13,081 bases of DNA, taken from positions 1-13,081 of the forward strand of contig JAUXLW010000017.1 in NCBI GenBank assembly GCA_030623545.1, read 5' to 3'. Source of the stretch: Acidimicrobiia bacterium. Its GTDB lineage: Bacteria; Actinomycetota; Acidimicrobiia; Spongiisociales; SHLN01. Made by a program: the position numbers and the translations under genes. The notes beneath the pieces are model-generated. The model was not told where the DNA came from. It made no database searches and saw only the letters and a program-made list of their open reading frames with translations. Shown here one piece after another: positions 1 to 7,649 of the stretch; within the stretch, counting starts at the first letter, position 1, and each line of letters starts with the position of its first letter.

Positions 1-922
1 CGACGTCCACGGCCGCCTCAGTCTCGACCGCCAGAACGTCGACGCCAACGTCGCTCACGGCCCTGGCACTCTGAAACTCGAACGCGTCCGACCCGGTATC
101 AACCCGGTGGGATTCACCTTTGCGCTGACCGACTCCGGCCTCGATCAACCGCTTGCCGACACCGGCTTCAATCAGGCGAGCAGAACGATCCTTCCCTGCG
201 GCCTCCTCGGCCCGGGCCTTGATTGGCGCCATATGCGAGGGCCCCCCGGCGGCCAGCGCAGCCTCAGCTGCGATCTTCTCGCGGGTGGCGGCGAGCGAGG
301 GGACGACATCTCCCTTGTAGACCCAAACCTTGATTCCAATCGCACCCACCGTGGTGCGGGCAGTGGCCTCGCCATAGTCGACGTCCGCTCGCAAAGTGTG
401 CAGCGGGACACGCCCCTCCCGGTACCACTCACGGCGGCCCATATCGCTGCCGCCGAGACGCCCCTTGGCTTCGACTCGCACGCCCTGTGCCCCGGCCTTC
501 ATGGCGCTCTGGACACCGCGCTTCATCGCGCGACGAAAGGCCACCCTGCCCTGGAGCTGATCGGCAATGCCGCGGGCAAGCAGCTGGGCATCGGTCTCGG
601 GATCTTTCACTTCGATCACATTGAGTTTCACCGGCCGACCGGAGATCTTGTCAAGGCCGGCCCGCAACCGATCAGCCTCCACCCCGCGGCGGCCGATAAC
701 CACGCCGGGCCGGGCAGTATGGACATCCACCTGGATCTGATCGCCGATTCGCTCAATATCGATCCGGGACACTGCTCCCCGTAGGAGCTCGCCTCGCAGG
801 TAGTCGCGAATTTGTGAGTCCTCGTTGACCAGGTCGGCATAGCCCTTGTCGGCGTGCCAACGTGATTTCCAATCGGTGACCACTCCTAGCCGGAATCCGT
901 ATGGGTGGATCTTCTGGCCCAT
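1..922 (-). CDS. rpsC: 30S ribosomal protein S3, 3' end beyond window
   Basis: S3 is a small-subunit protein of the head that lines the mRNA entry channel. I translated it by hand from the ATG at 922-920; the frame stays open to base 2, giving at least 307 residues. It starts MGQKIHPYGFRLGVV, the invariant S3 N-terminus. A type-2 KH domain follows, with the GXXG loop IGRRG at about residues 76-80, and the S3 C-terminal domain ends near VGAIGIKVWVYKGD (about 192-205). Family members are usually about 210-275 residues, so residues 206 to at least 307 are an extension. It is rich in Ala, Gly, Val and Glu and holds a tandem nine-residue repeat at 249-266. The start codon shares one base with the rplV stop (TGATG), so translation is probably coupled. 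The identity is certain; the true C-terminus is not in the window. Confidence 0.97.
   Translation of the reverse strand, partial: MGQKIHPYGFRLGVVTDWKSRWHADKGYADLVNEDSQIRDYLRGELLRGAVSRIDIERIGDQIQVDVHTARPGVVIGRRGVEADRLRAGLDKISGRPVKLNVIEVKDPETDAQLLARGIADQLQGRVAFRRAMKRGVQSAMKAGAQGVRVEAKGRLGGSDMGRREWYREGRVPLHTLRADVDYGEATARTTVGAIGIKVWVYKGDVVPSLAATREKIAAEAALAAGGPSHMAPIKARAEEAAGKDRSARLIEAGVGKRLIEAGVGQRKGESHRVDTGSDAFEFQSARAVSDVGVDVLAVETEAAVDV
125..178 (-). repeat. Tandem 27-base repeat within rpsC
   Basis: Codons 249-257 and 258-266 of rpsC encode RLIEAGVGK followed by RLIEAGVGQ. The two DNA copies differ at most third positions (for example CTG/TTG, ATT/ATC, GAA/GAG, GGT/GGA), while only the last residue differs in the protein. 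The duplication therefore looks old, with the protein sequence retained. Function is unknown; it lies in the extension beyond the conserved S3 fold. Confidence 0.85.
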
Positions 923-1269
923 CAGTGCACCTGCTCTTCCCGTTCGGCGACACCGACCACGATGTGACTCGTCCGCTTCTGGATCCGACCTACCCTGCCT
1001 CGCGCCCTCGCTCGGAACCGCTTGAGAGTGGGACCCTCGCCGGCATGAGCCTCTGCGACATAGAGCTGATCAACATCGAGAGCGTTGTTGTGCTCGGCAT
1101 TGGCCACCGCCGATTCGAGAACCTTGGATACGGCTCCAGCCGCCCGCCGGTTGGTGAACTTCAAGGTGCTACGGGCCTCGTCCACGGGCAAGCCACGGAT
1201 GAGGTCGAGCACGAGCCGCACCTTGAATGGTGACTGGCGAACATACCCTGCTCGGGCCTTAACGATCAT
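922..1269 (-). CDS. rplV: 50S ribosomal protein L22
   Basis: L22 (115 residues) binds 23S rRNA and its long beta-hairpin lines the peptide exit tunnel near L4. The N-terminal MIVKARAGYVRQSPFKVRLV and the segment ANAEHNNALDVDQLYVAEA are typical of the family. The hairpin is the basic stretch around residues 78-103 (GEGPTLKRFRARARGRVGRI and following). This is the region where macrolide-resistance changes occur in other bacteria; no unusual deletion or insertion is seen. Length matches the family. The ATG overlaps the rpsS stop as ATGA, and the stop TGA shares one base with the rpsC start, so it sits inside a translationally coupled run. Confidence 0.97.
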   Translation of the reverse strand: MIVKARAGYVRQSPFKVRLVLDLIRGLPVDEARSTLKFTNRRAAGAVSKVLESAVANAEHNNALDVDQLYVAEAHAGEGPTLKRFRARARGRVGRIQKRTSHIVVGVAEREEQVH

Positions 1270-1553
1270 GTCGTCTCCCGCTTGATCCTCGACCCCGAAG
1301 CCGAGTGGCCCCGGAAGGTGCGGGTGGGAGCGAACTCGCCGAGCTTGTGCCCCACCATCGACTCGGTGATGTAGACCGGCACGTGCTTACGGCCGTCGTG
1401 AACCGCGATCGTGTGCCCCACCATCTCCGGGAAGATCGTCGACCGGCGACTCCAGGTTCGGATAACTCGCCGATCGTTGTTGTTGTTCAGCTCCTCGACC
1501 TTCTTCATGAGGTGCTCGTCCACGAAGGGACCCTTTTTCAGACTGCGTGTCAT
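1266..1553 (-). CDS. rpsS: 30S ribosomal protein S19
   Basis: S19 (95 residues) forms a complex with S13 in the head of the small subunit near the A-site tRNA. The start MTRSLKKGPFVDEHLMKKV and the core TWSRRSTIFPEMVGHTIAVH, followed by GHKLGEFAPTRTFRGH, are family hallmarks. The ATG is preceded by AGGGAG in the 13-base gap after rplB, a reasonable ribosome-binding site. The stop overlaps the rplV start by four bases (ATGA). Length is normal and nothing is odd. Confidence 0.97.
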   Translation of the reverse strand: MTRSLKKGPFVDEHLMKKVEELNNNNDRRVIRTWSRRSTIFPEMVGHTIAVHDGRKHVPVYITESMVGHKLGEFAPTRTFRGHSASGSRIKRETT

Positions 1554-1566
1554 TACTCCCTGCCCA

Positions 1567-2400
1567 TTACTTACGACGCTTCTTCGATCGGCGGCGGACT
1601 ATGTATCGGTCGCTGTCCTTGTTCTTCTGGCGGGTGCGGCCCTCGGGCTTGCCCCAGGGGCTGACGGGGTGACGGCCACCCGAGCTCTTGCCCTCGCCGC
1701 CACCGAGGGGATGATCTACCGGGTTCATGGCCACGCCACGGCTCTGGGGGCGCTTGCCCTTCCAGCGGTTGCGGCCGGCCTTGCCGATCTTGACTAGCTC
1801 GGCTTCGGTGTTGCCCACCTGGCCAATGGTGGCCCGGGAATCAAGCGGGACGTTGCGTATTTCGCCTGACGGCAAGCGCAACAAAGCGTACTTGCCCTCC
1901 TTAGCTACGAGCTGAACGGCAGCCCCGGCCGAGCGGGCCATCTTGGCTCCACCACCTGGTCGCAATTCGATGGCGTGCACCACTGTGCCGGCCGGAATGT
2001 TGCGCAATGGCAGGGAGTTCCCAACACGAATCTCGGCCTTGGGGCCGGACTCCAGAACCGTTCCTACCTTGACGCCGACCGGTGCGAGGATGTAACGCTT
2101 TTCGCCGTCGTAATAGTTGAGCAACGCGAGGCGGGCATTGCGGTTGGGATCGTACTCAATCGCTGCCACCTTGGCGGGAATAGCGTCCTTATTGCGGCGG
2201 AAATCCACGACGCGATAGCGGCGTTTGTGGCCACCTCCCCGATGGCGTGAAGTTATTCGCCCGTGAATGTTGCGACCGCTGGAGCGCTTTTGCGGCTCGA
2301 GCAGCCTCTTCTCCGGCTTCGTCCTGGTGATCTCGGCGAAATCGGAAACTGTCTGGAACCGACGCCCGGGTGAGGTTGGCTTATATCGCTTGGTCGGCAT
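1567..2400 (-). CDS. rplB: 50S ribosomal protein L2
   Basis: L2 (277 residues) is a primary 23S rRNA-binding protein needed for subunit association and close to the peptidyl transferase centre. It has the N-terminal OB-type region with SGRNIHGRITSRHRGGGHKR (41-60) and the C-terminal SH3-like region with GVAMNPVDHPLGGGEG. His230 corresponds to the conserved His229 of E. coli L2. The C-terminus ends in a basic run (RRRSKKRRK), as usual. The ATG lies two bases after the rplW stop, with GAGGTG upstream as a ribosome-binding site inside the rplW end. Length is normal. Confidence 0.98.
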   Translation of the reverse strand: MPTKRYKPTSPGRRFQTVSDFAEITRTKPEKRLLEPQKRSSGRNIHGRITSRHRGGGHKRRYRVVDFRRNKDAIPAKVAAIEYDPNRNARLALLNYYDGEKRYILAPVGVKVGTVLESGPKAEIRVGNSLPLRNIPAGTVVHAIELRPGGGAKMARSAGAAVQLVAKEGKYALLRLPSGEIRNVPLDSRATIGQVGNTEAELVKIGKAGRNRWKGKRPQSRGVAMNPVDHPLGGGEGKSSGGRHPVSPWGKPEGRTRQKNKDSDRYIVRRRSKKRRK

Positions 2401-2402
2401 CG

Positions 2403-2690
2403 CTACACCTCAAAGATATCGATTGACTCGCCGTCGGCGAGAGTGACCATGGCCCGCTTGGTGTGGGCAGTGCGGCCGACCTTGTAGCCGGACCGACGGC
2501 GCTTACCTTTGCGGTTGAGCGTGTTGACCGACGCCACCTTCACCTCAAAGATCGACTCGATGGCAAGGCGGATCTCGGGCTTGCTGGCCCGACGATCAAC
2601 CAGAAACGTGTAGGAATTGTGATTATCGATCCCGTCGTAGGCCTTCTCCGAGACCACCGGCTCGATGATGATGTCGCGTGGATTCTTCAT
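2403..2690 (-). CDS. rplW: 50S ribosomal protein L23
   Basis: L23 (95 residues) sits at the mouth of the exit tunnel and is the docking site for trigger factor and signal recognition particle. The N-terminal NPRDIIIEPVVSEKAYDGID and the segment NSYTFLVDRRASKPEIRLAI are typical; the basic loop NRKGKRRRSGYKVGRTAHTK follows, near residues 59-78. The ATG overlaps the rplD stop by four bases (ATGA), and GGTGA just upstream can act as a ribosome-binding site. Length is normal for the bacterial family. Confidence 0.96.
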   Translation of the reverse strand: MKNPRDIIIEPVVSEKAYDGIDNHNSYTFLVDRRASKPEIRLAIESIFEVKVASVNTLNRKGKRRRSGYKVGRTAHTKRAMVTLADGESIDIFEV

Positions 2691-3403
2691 CCTTCACCAT
2701 CCTCTGACGCCTCATCGTCTTCGACCGGCGACCCGGGCTCATCTTTGACGAAGTCAGATTCGGAGACTTCGTATCCGGCGGCTCCGGTTACCAGATCGAG
2801 GGTTTCCGACGTGAAAACGATGGTGTCGGCCCAAACCACGTCGTAGGTGTTGAGCTGACCGCTGTCGTTGGTTATCACCGTCGGGAGATTGCGCATTGAT
2901 AGATAGGCCGTCTCGTCGGCCGGGCTCAGGATCACGAGCACCTTGGGACCAGCTCCGATCTTCTCGAACAGCTCCCGGGCGCGATTGGTTTTCGGCTCGG
3001 GCCACGCCAGGTCCTCCACCACCCGTACCTGGCCGTCGCCGGCCCTGGCCGACAGCGCCGAACGTATAGCCAGCTGCTTCATCTTCTTCGGCGTCCGCTG
3101 GCTGTAATCCCGGGGCTTGGGACCGTGGGCGACTCCGCCTCCAACCCAGATCGGTGACCGGATAGAGCCGTGCCGGGCACGGCCCAGGCCCTTCTGGCGC
3201 CATGGCTTGCGGCCGCCACCGCGGACCTCGGATCGGGTTTTGGTGCTGTGTGTCCCGGCGCGAGCAGCAGCCAGCTGGGCAGTCACTACCTGGTGCATCA
3301 CCGGGATGTTGGGCTCGATGCCGAAAAAGGCCGGGGCAAGCGTTACATCACCATTGGCCGCTCCGTCGGCTGCAAAGAGGGGGGCAGTGACTTTGCTAGC
3401 CAT
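2687..3403 (-). CDS. rplD: 50S ribosomal protein L4 with acidic tail
   Basis: L4 (238 residues) binds 23S rRNA and its central loop reaches the exit tunnel opposite L22. The loop is visible as THSTKTRSEVRGGGRKPWRQ followed by KGLGRARHGSIRSPIWVGGG, roughly residues 51-90, and the later RNARELFEKIGAGPKVLVIL-like part is the Rossmann-like globular domain. Family members are often about 205-220 residues; here the end is longer, and 11 of the last 25 residues are Asp or Glu. The ATG lies inside rplC (8-base overlap). In E. coli L4 represses the S10 operon through a leader ahead of rpsJ; no such leader exists here, because the tuf-rpsJ gap is only 8 bases. Confidence 0.96.
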   Translation of the reverse strand: MASKVTAPLFAADGAANGDVTLAPAFFGIEPNIPVMHQVVTAQLAAARAGTHSTKTRSEVRGGGRKPWRQKGLGRARHGSIRSPIWVGGGVAHGPKPRDYSQRTPKKMKQLAIRSALSARAGDGQVRVVEDLAWPEPKTNRARELFEKIGAGPKVLVILSPADETAYLSMRNLPTVITNDSGQLNTYDVVWADTIVFTSETLDLVTGAAGYEVSESDFVKDEPGSPVEDDEASEDGEG

Positions 3404-4034
3404 TGGCCTTCACCGCCCGGCGGACGAGAACTACCGAACCTTTGGGACCTGGCACCGAGCCGCCGAGCATGGCAAGCCCTCTTTCGGCATCCACTTTGAC
3501 GATGTCGAGGTTGAGAACGGTGCTTCGCTCGGACCCCATGCGCCCGGCCATCGGCATTCCCTTGAACACCCGGGCCGGAGTGGCGCAAGCTCCAATGGAT
3601 CCCGGAGCGCGGTGTACCCGATGCACGCCGTGACTGGCACTCTGACCCGAGAAGTTGTGGCGCTTCATGACTCCGCTGAAGCCCTTGCCCTTGCTGATTC
3701 CGGCGACATCTGCTCGCTGGCCTTCCTCGAGAACGTCGGCGACGTTTATCTCCTGGCCCACCGAGTATTCGCTGGCATCGGGAACCCGAATCTCAACCAG
3801 ATGCCGCGAAGGCGGCACGTTGGCCTTGGCAAAGTGACCGGCCATCGGTTTATTGACGTGGCGAGCGTCAAGTTCCCGATAGGAGATCTGCACAGCCTCA
3901 TACCCGTCGGTTGCAGTCGACTTGACCTGCACCACCCGACAGGGGCCAAGCTTGACCACCGTTACCGGAATGGCGCGGGACTCGTCATCGAAGAGCTGGG
4001 TCATGCCCAGTTTTTCTCCGAGCAATGCGTTCAC
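3396..4034 (-). CDS. rplC: 50S ribosomal protein L3
   Basis: L3 (212 residues) is an early assembly protein whose long extension reaches the peptidyl transferase centre. It begins MNALLGEKLGMTQLFDDE and contains the core GISKGKGFSGVMKRHNFSGQ, then HRAPGSIGACATPARVFKGM and AGRMGSE. Translation starts at GTG (4034-4032), which overlaps the rpsJ stop as GTGA. The start is supported because the N-terminus matches the family exactly from this codon. The stop lies 8 bases inside rplD. In E. coli the loop reads SIGQNQTPG, with a Gln methylated by PrmB; here it reads SIGACATPA, so that target Gln is absent, which I also recall for other actinobacteria. Confidence 0.97.
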   Translation of the reverse strand: MNALLGEKLGMTQLFDDESRAIPVTVVKLGPCRVVQVKSTATDGYEAVQISYRELDARHVNKPMAGHFAKANVPPSRHLVEIRVPDASEYSVGQEINVADVLEEGQRADVAGISKGKGFSGVMKRHNFSGQSASHGVHRVHRAPGSIGACATPARVFKGMPMAGRMGSERSTVLNLDIVKVDAERGLAMLGGSVPGPKGSVVLVRRAVKANG

Positions 4035-4342
4035 AGCCTGATCTCCACTTCCACACCAGCCGGCAGGTCCAGGCGCATCAGAGAGTCGACCGTCTTCGCG
4101 GTCGGATCGATAATGTCGATGAGGCGTTTATGAACCCGCATCTCGAAGTGCTCCCGGGAGTCCTTGTCGACATGGGGGCCGCGGATGACGCAGTAGCGAT
4201 GGATCTGGGTTGGCAGAGGCACAGGGCCCTTGATCTTCGCCTGCGTGCGAATCACCGTCTCGGCGATTTTGCGCGCGGACTCATCGACCACTTCGTGGTC
4301 GTAAGCCTTGAGGCGAATTCGGATTTTCTGGTTGTCTGCCAC
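4031..4342 (-). CDS. rpsJ: 30S ribosomal protein S10
   Basis: S10 (103 residues) belongs to the small-subunit head; its homologues also serve as NusE in transcription antitermination. The sequence has IRIRLKAYDHEVVDESARKI, GPVPLPTQIHRYCVIRGPHV and DPTAKTVDSLMRLDLPAGVE, all family hallmarks. The start is GTG at 4342-4340, 8 bases after the tuf stop; no strong ribosome-binding site is visible, so coupling to tuf is likely. It is the first gene of the S10 block, but no room is left for its own promoter or an L4-type leader. The stop overlaps the rplC GTG by four bases. Confidence 0.97.
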   Translation of the reverse strand: MADNQKIRIRLKAYDHEVVDESARKIAETVIRTQAKIKGPVPLPTQIHRYCVIRGPHVDKDSREHFEMRVHKRLIDIIDPTAKTVDSLMRLDLPAGVEVEIRL

Positions 4343-4350
4343 CTATCTAC

Positions 4351-5538
4351 CTACTCGAGAATCTTGGTTACCCGGCCGGCGCCGACAGTGCGGCCGCCTT
4401 CCCGGATTGCGAACCGGAGAGCTTCGTCCATAGCGATGGGAGAAATGAGCTCGACGGTCATCTCGGTGTTGTCGCCCGGCATCACCATCTCGGTCCCCTC
4501 CGGCAGCGTGACATTTCCTGTCACGTCCGTTGTCCGGAAATAGAACTGGGGCCGATAGCCGGAGAAGAACGGGTTATGCCGTCCACCCTCATCCTTGGTC
4601 AGGATGTAGACCTGAGCCTCAAACTTGATATGCGGCGTGATGGAGCCCGGTAGGCAAACCACCTGACCCCGCTCCACGTCGTCCTTGTCGACTCCACGTA
4701 GAAGAAGGCCGACGTTGTCGCCCGCTACAGCAGAGTCGAGAAGCTTGCGGAACATCTCCACACCGGTGACCGTGGTCTTGCTGGTGGGCCTGATGCCAAC
4801 TATCTCCACTTCGGTATTGATGTCGAGTGTTCCTTGCTCCACCCGGCCCGTCACGACGGTGCCACGGCCGGTGATCGAGAACACGTCCTCGATGGGCATC
4901 TGGAACGGCTTCTCGGTATCGCGAACCGGCTGCTCGATGTAAGAATCGACGGCATCCATCAGCTCCACGATTGAGTCCGCCGCATCGCCGTCGCCTTCGA
5001 GAGCCTTCAGCGCAGAGCCGCGGATGACCGGAACGTCGTCACCGGGGAACTCGTATTCGCTCAGCAGCTCGCGTACTTCCAGCTCAACCAGGTCGAGAAG
5101 CTCCTCGTCGTCCACCATGTCGGTCTTGTTGAGGTACACAACAATGTAAGGCACGCCCACCTGGCGAGCCAACAGCACGTGCTCACGAGTCTGCGGCATG
5201 GGGCCGTCGGCGGCCGAGACTACGAGGATGGCTCCGTCGACCTGAGCCGCGCCGGTGATCATGTTCTTGATGTAGTCGGCGTGACCGGGCATGTCGACGT
5301 GGGCGTAATGGCGTGCCTCCGTCTCATACTCAACGTGGGCGATGGCGATCGTAATACCGCGCTCTCTTTCCTCCGGAGCCTTGTCGATCTCATCAAACGC
5401 AGTGAATTCCGTGCCTTCTTGGGACTCAGACAGCACCTTGGTGATAGCTGCGGTCAACGTGGTCTTGCCATGGTCGATATGCCCCATGGTTCCCACGTTT
5501 ATGTGTGGCTTGTTCCGCTCGAACTTTTCCTTTGCCAT
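4351..5538 (-). CDS. tuf: Elongation factor Tu
   Basis: EF-Tu (395 residues) is the GTPase that carries aminoacyl-tRNA to the ribosomal A site. The G-domain motifs are all present: G1 GHIDHGKT (19-26), G2 with RGITI (Thr63), G3 DMPGH (82-86, catalytic His86) and G4 NKTD (137-140), then the two beta-barrel domains ending in GGRTVGAGRVTKILE. G3 has Met where most bacteria have Cys and mycobacteria have Ala. The ATG is preceded by GAGGAG six bases upstream, the clearest ribosome-binding site in the str block and in keeping with high expression. It lies 15 bases after fusA and 8 bases before rpsJ. Only one copy is in this window; a second elsewhere cannot be excluded. Confidence 0.98.
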   Translation of the reverse strand: MAKEKFERNKPHINVGTMGHIDHGKTTLTAAITKVLSESQEGTEFTAFDEIDKAPEERERGITIAIAHVEYETEARHYAHVDMPGHADYIKNMITGAAQVDGAILVVSAADGPMPQTREHVLLARQVGVPYIVVYLNKTDMVDDEELLDLVELEVRELLSEYEFPGDDVPVIRGSALKALEGDGDAADSIVELMDAVDSYIEQPVRDTEKPFQMPIEDVFSITGRGTVVTGRVEQGTLDINTEVEIVGIRPTSKTTVTGVEMFRKLLDSAVAGDNVGLLLRGVDKDDVERGQVVCLPGSITPHIKFEAQVYILTKDEGGRHNPFFSGYRPQFYFRTTDVTGNVTLPEGTEMVMPGDNTEMTVELISPIAMDEALRFAIREGGRTVGAGRVTKILE

Positions 5539-5553
5539 TACTGTCTCCTCTAA

Positions 5554-7644
5554 CTACTCGCCGCGGATCTTCTTGACGATTTCCTCAGCGATATTGCTTG
5601 GAACTTCCTGATAAGAATGAAATTGCATGCTGAATGCCGCTCGTCCCTGGGTTTGGGAACGCAAGTCGGTGGCGTAACCAAACATCTCGGAAAGGGGCAC
5701 CAGCGCGGTCACAACCCGACCATTGCCTCGATGGTCCATGCTCTCCACCTTGCCTCGCCGAGATGAAATATCACCGATGACGTCACCCATGTAGTCCTCG
5801 GGCGTCACCACCTCGATCTCCATGACCGGCTCGAGCAACTTGATCCCGGCCCGGCGGGCCGCTTCCTGTAGAGCAATCGACCCGGCAATGCGAAACGACA
5901 TCTCGTTCGAATCGACGTTGTGAAAAGAGCCGTCAACGAGCGTGGCACGCAGATCCACCAGTGGGTAACCGGCCAACACGCCACTCTCGAGCGCGTCCCG
6001 AATTCCCTTCTCGACGGCGGGAATGTACTCCCGCGGCACCCGGCCCCCTCTGATCTTGTCGATGAACTCGAAACCCTCTCCCGGCTTGGCCGGCTCGAGG
6101 TTTATTACGGCGTGGCCATACTGACCCCGACCACCCGATTGCTTGATGTACTTGCCGTCAATCTTCTCAACAGACTTCTTTATGGTCTCGCGGTAGGCCA
6201 CCTGGGGGCGGCCGACATTGGCACCGACATGGAACTCCCGCACCATGCGATCGACGAGCACATCGAGGTGAAGCTCACCCATACCGGCAATGATCGTCTG
6301 GCCGGTCTCCTCGTCGCTATGAACCACAAAGGTGGGGTCTTCCTCGGACAGGCGTTGCAAGGCCTCACCCAGCTTCTCCTGGTCGCTCTTGGTCTTGGGC
6401 TCGATGGCCACGGAGATGACCGGCTCCGGAAAGGTCATCGACTCGAGAACAATCGGGCTGTCGATGGCGCAAAGCGTGTCGCCGGTGCGGGTGGCTTTCA
6501 TGCCGATGGCCGCGACTATGTCCCCGGTGAAGACGGCGTCTATGTCCTCCTGAGAAGCGGCATGCATCCGCAGGAGACGGCCGAAACGCTCCTTCTTGCC
6601 GCGGGTGGAGTTCATGACCGTGTCGCCCTTGTCGACCGTGCCTGAATAGACCCGGAAGTAGGTCAGCTTGCCGACGTACGGATCGCTCATGATCTTGAAC
6701 GCGATAGCGGAGAAAGGCTCGTCGTCGTTCGGTTTGCGCTCCATGGTCTCGTCCTCATGGCCCGGCCTGAAACCCTGCAGAGGTGGCAGGTCCATGGGGC
6801 TCGGCAGGTAGTCGACTACGGCATCGAGGAGCGGCTGCACGCCTTTGTTCTTGAATGCACTGCCGCACAGGACGGGCGTGAACTCCAGGTTGATGGTGCC
6901 AATGCGGATACCCTCTTTGAGATCCTCCTCCCCGAGAAAGCCTTCTTCGATGTAACGCGTGAGAAGCCGGTCGTCGATTTCGGCTACGGCCTCCATGAGG
7001 TAATGCTGATACTCCTTAGCCTGAGCGATGAGGTCATCGGGAATTTCGATCTCATCCCAGTTGGCCCCCAGGTCTTCGTCCTTCCACACCAGGGCTTTCA
7101 TTCGCACTAAATCCACCACTCCGACGAACTCGGCCTCGGAGCCGATGGGGAGTTGAATTACGACGGGGTTGGCGCCGAGCCGCTCCTTCATCGAGTCCAC
7201 ACCGGCAAGGAAATCCGCCCCAACCCGGTCCATCTTGTTGATGAAACTGATCCGGGGCACCTCATATTTGTCGGCCTGGCGCCATACAGTTTCGGTCTGC
7301 GGTTCTACCCCGGCCACCCCATCAAAGACGGCTACGGCCCCATCGAGCACTCGCAACGACCGCTCGACCTCGACCGTGAAATCGACGTGTCCCGGAGTGT
7401 CGATGATATTGATCCACTCATCCCGCCACTGGCAGGTGGTGGCGGCCGAGGTGATGGTGATGCCGCGCTCCTGCTCCTGCTCCATCCAATCCATGACCGC
7501 GGCACCCTCATGAACCTCACCCAGCTTGTAGGTGCGGCCGGGGTAGTAGAGGATTCGCTCGGTAGTGGTGGTCTTACCGGCGTCGATGTGAGCCATGATG
7601 CCGATATTGCGAACGTTTTCGAGAGGGTAGGAGCGTTGGGACAT
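5554..7644 (-). CDS. fusA: Elongation factor G
   Basis: EF-G (696 residues) is the GTPase that drives translocation and, with ribosome recycling factor, subunit splitting. G1 AHIDAGKTT (18-26), G2 RGITITSAAT (60-69), G3 DTPGH (82-86), G4 NKMD (136-139) and G5 GSA (261-263) are present. After the G domain come domain II, then domains III-V, including SGGRGQYGHAVINLEP of domain IV and the C-terminal FHSYQEVPSNIAEEIVKKIR. Length is normal and the frame intact. The ATG lies 5 bases after the rpsG stop; there is no strong ribosome-binding site, so expression probably depends on coupling to rpsG. Position between rpsG and tuf marks it as the housekeeping fusA, not a paralogue. Confidence 0.98.
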   Translation of the reverse strand: MSQRSYPLENVRNIGIMAHIDAGKTTTTERILYYPGRTYKLGEVHEGAAVMDWMEQEQERGITITSAATTCQWRDEWINIIDTPGHVDFTVEVERSLRVLDGAVAVFDGVAGVEPQTETVWRQADKYEVPRISFINKMDRVGADFLAGVDSMKERLGANPVVIQLPIGSEAEFVGVVDLVRMKALVWKDEDLGANWDEIEIPDDLIAQAKEYQHYLMEAVAEIDDRLLTRYIEEGFLGEEDLKEGIRIGTINLEFTPVLCGSAFKNKGVQPLLDAVVDYLPSPMDLPPLQGFRPGHEDETMERKPNDDEPFSAIAFKIMSDPYVGKLTYFRVYSGTVDKGDTVMNSTRGKKERFGRLLRMHAASQEDIDAVFTGDIVAAIGMKATRTGDTLCAIDSPIVLESMTFPEPVISVAIEPKTKSDQEKLGEALQRLSEEDPTFVVHSDEETGQTIIAGMGELHLDVLVDRMVREFHVGANVGRPQVAYRETIKKSVEKIDGKYIKQSGGRGQYGHAVINLEPAKPGEGFEFIDKIRGGRVPREYIPAVEKGIRDALESGVLAGYPLVDLRATLVDGSFHNVDSNEMSFRIAGSIALQEAARRAGIKLLEPVMEIEVVTPEDYMGDVIGDISSRRGKVESMDHRGNGRVVTALVPLSEMFGYATDLRSQTQGRAAFSMQFHSYQEVPSNIAEEIVKKIRGE

Positions 7645-7649
7645 GGCGG

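Noticed and set aside
107..784. A 225-residue open frame on the plus strand opposite rpsC
   Set aside because: Antisense to the S3 gene, whose N-terminus and KH domain match the family in the minus frame.
3117..4133. A 338-residue open frame on the plus strand opposite rplC and rplD
   Set aside because: It is antisense to two well-supported ribosomal protein genes; its protein has no recognisable domain and it exists because G+C-rich antisense frames lack stops.
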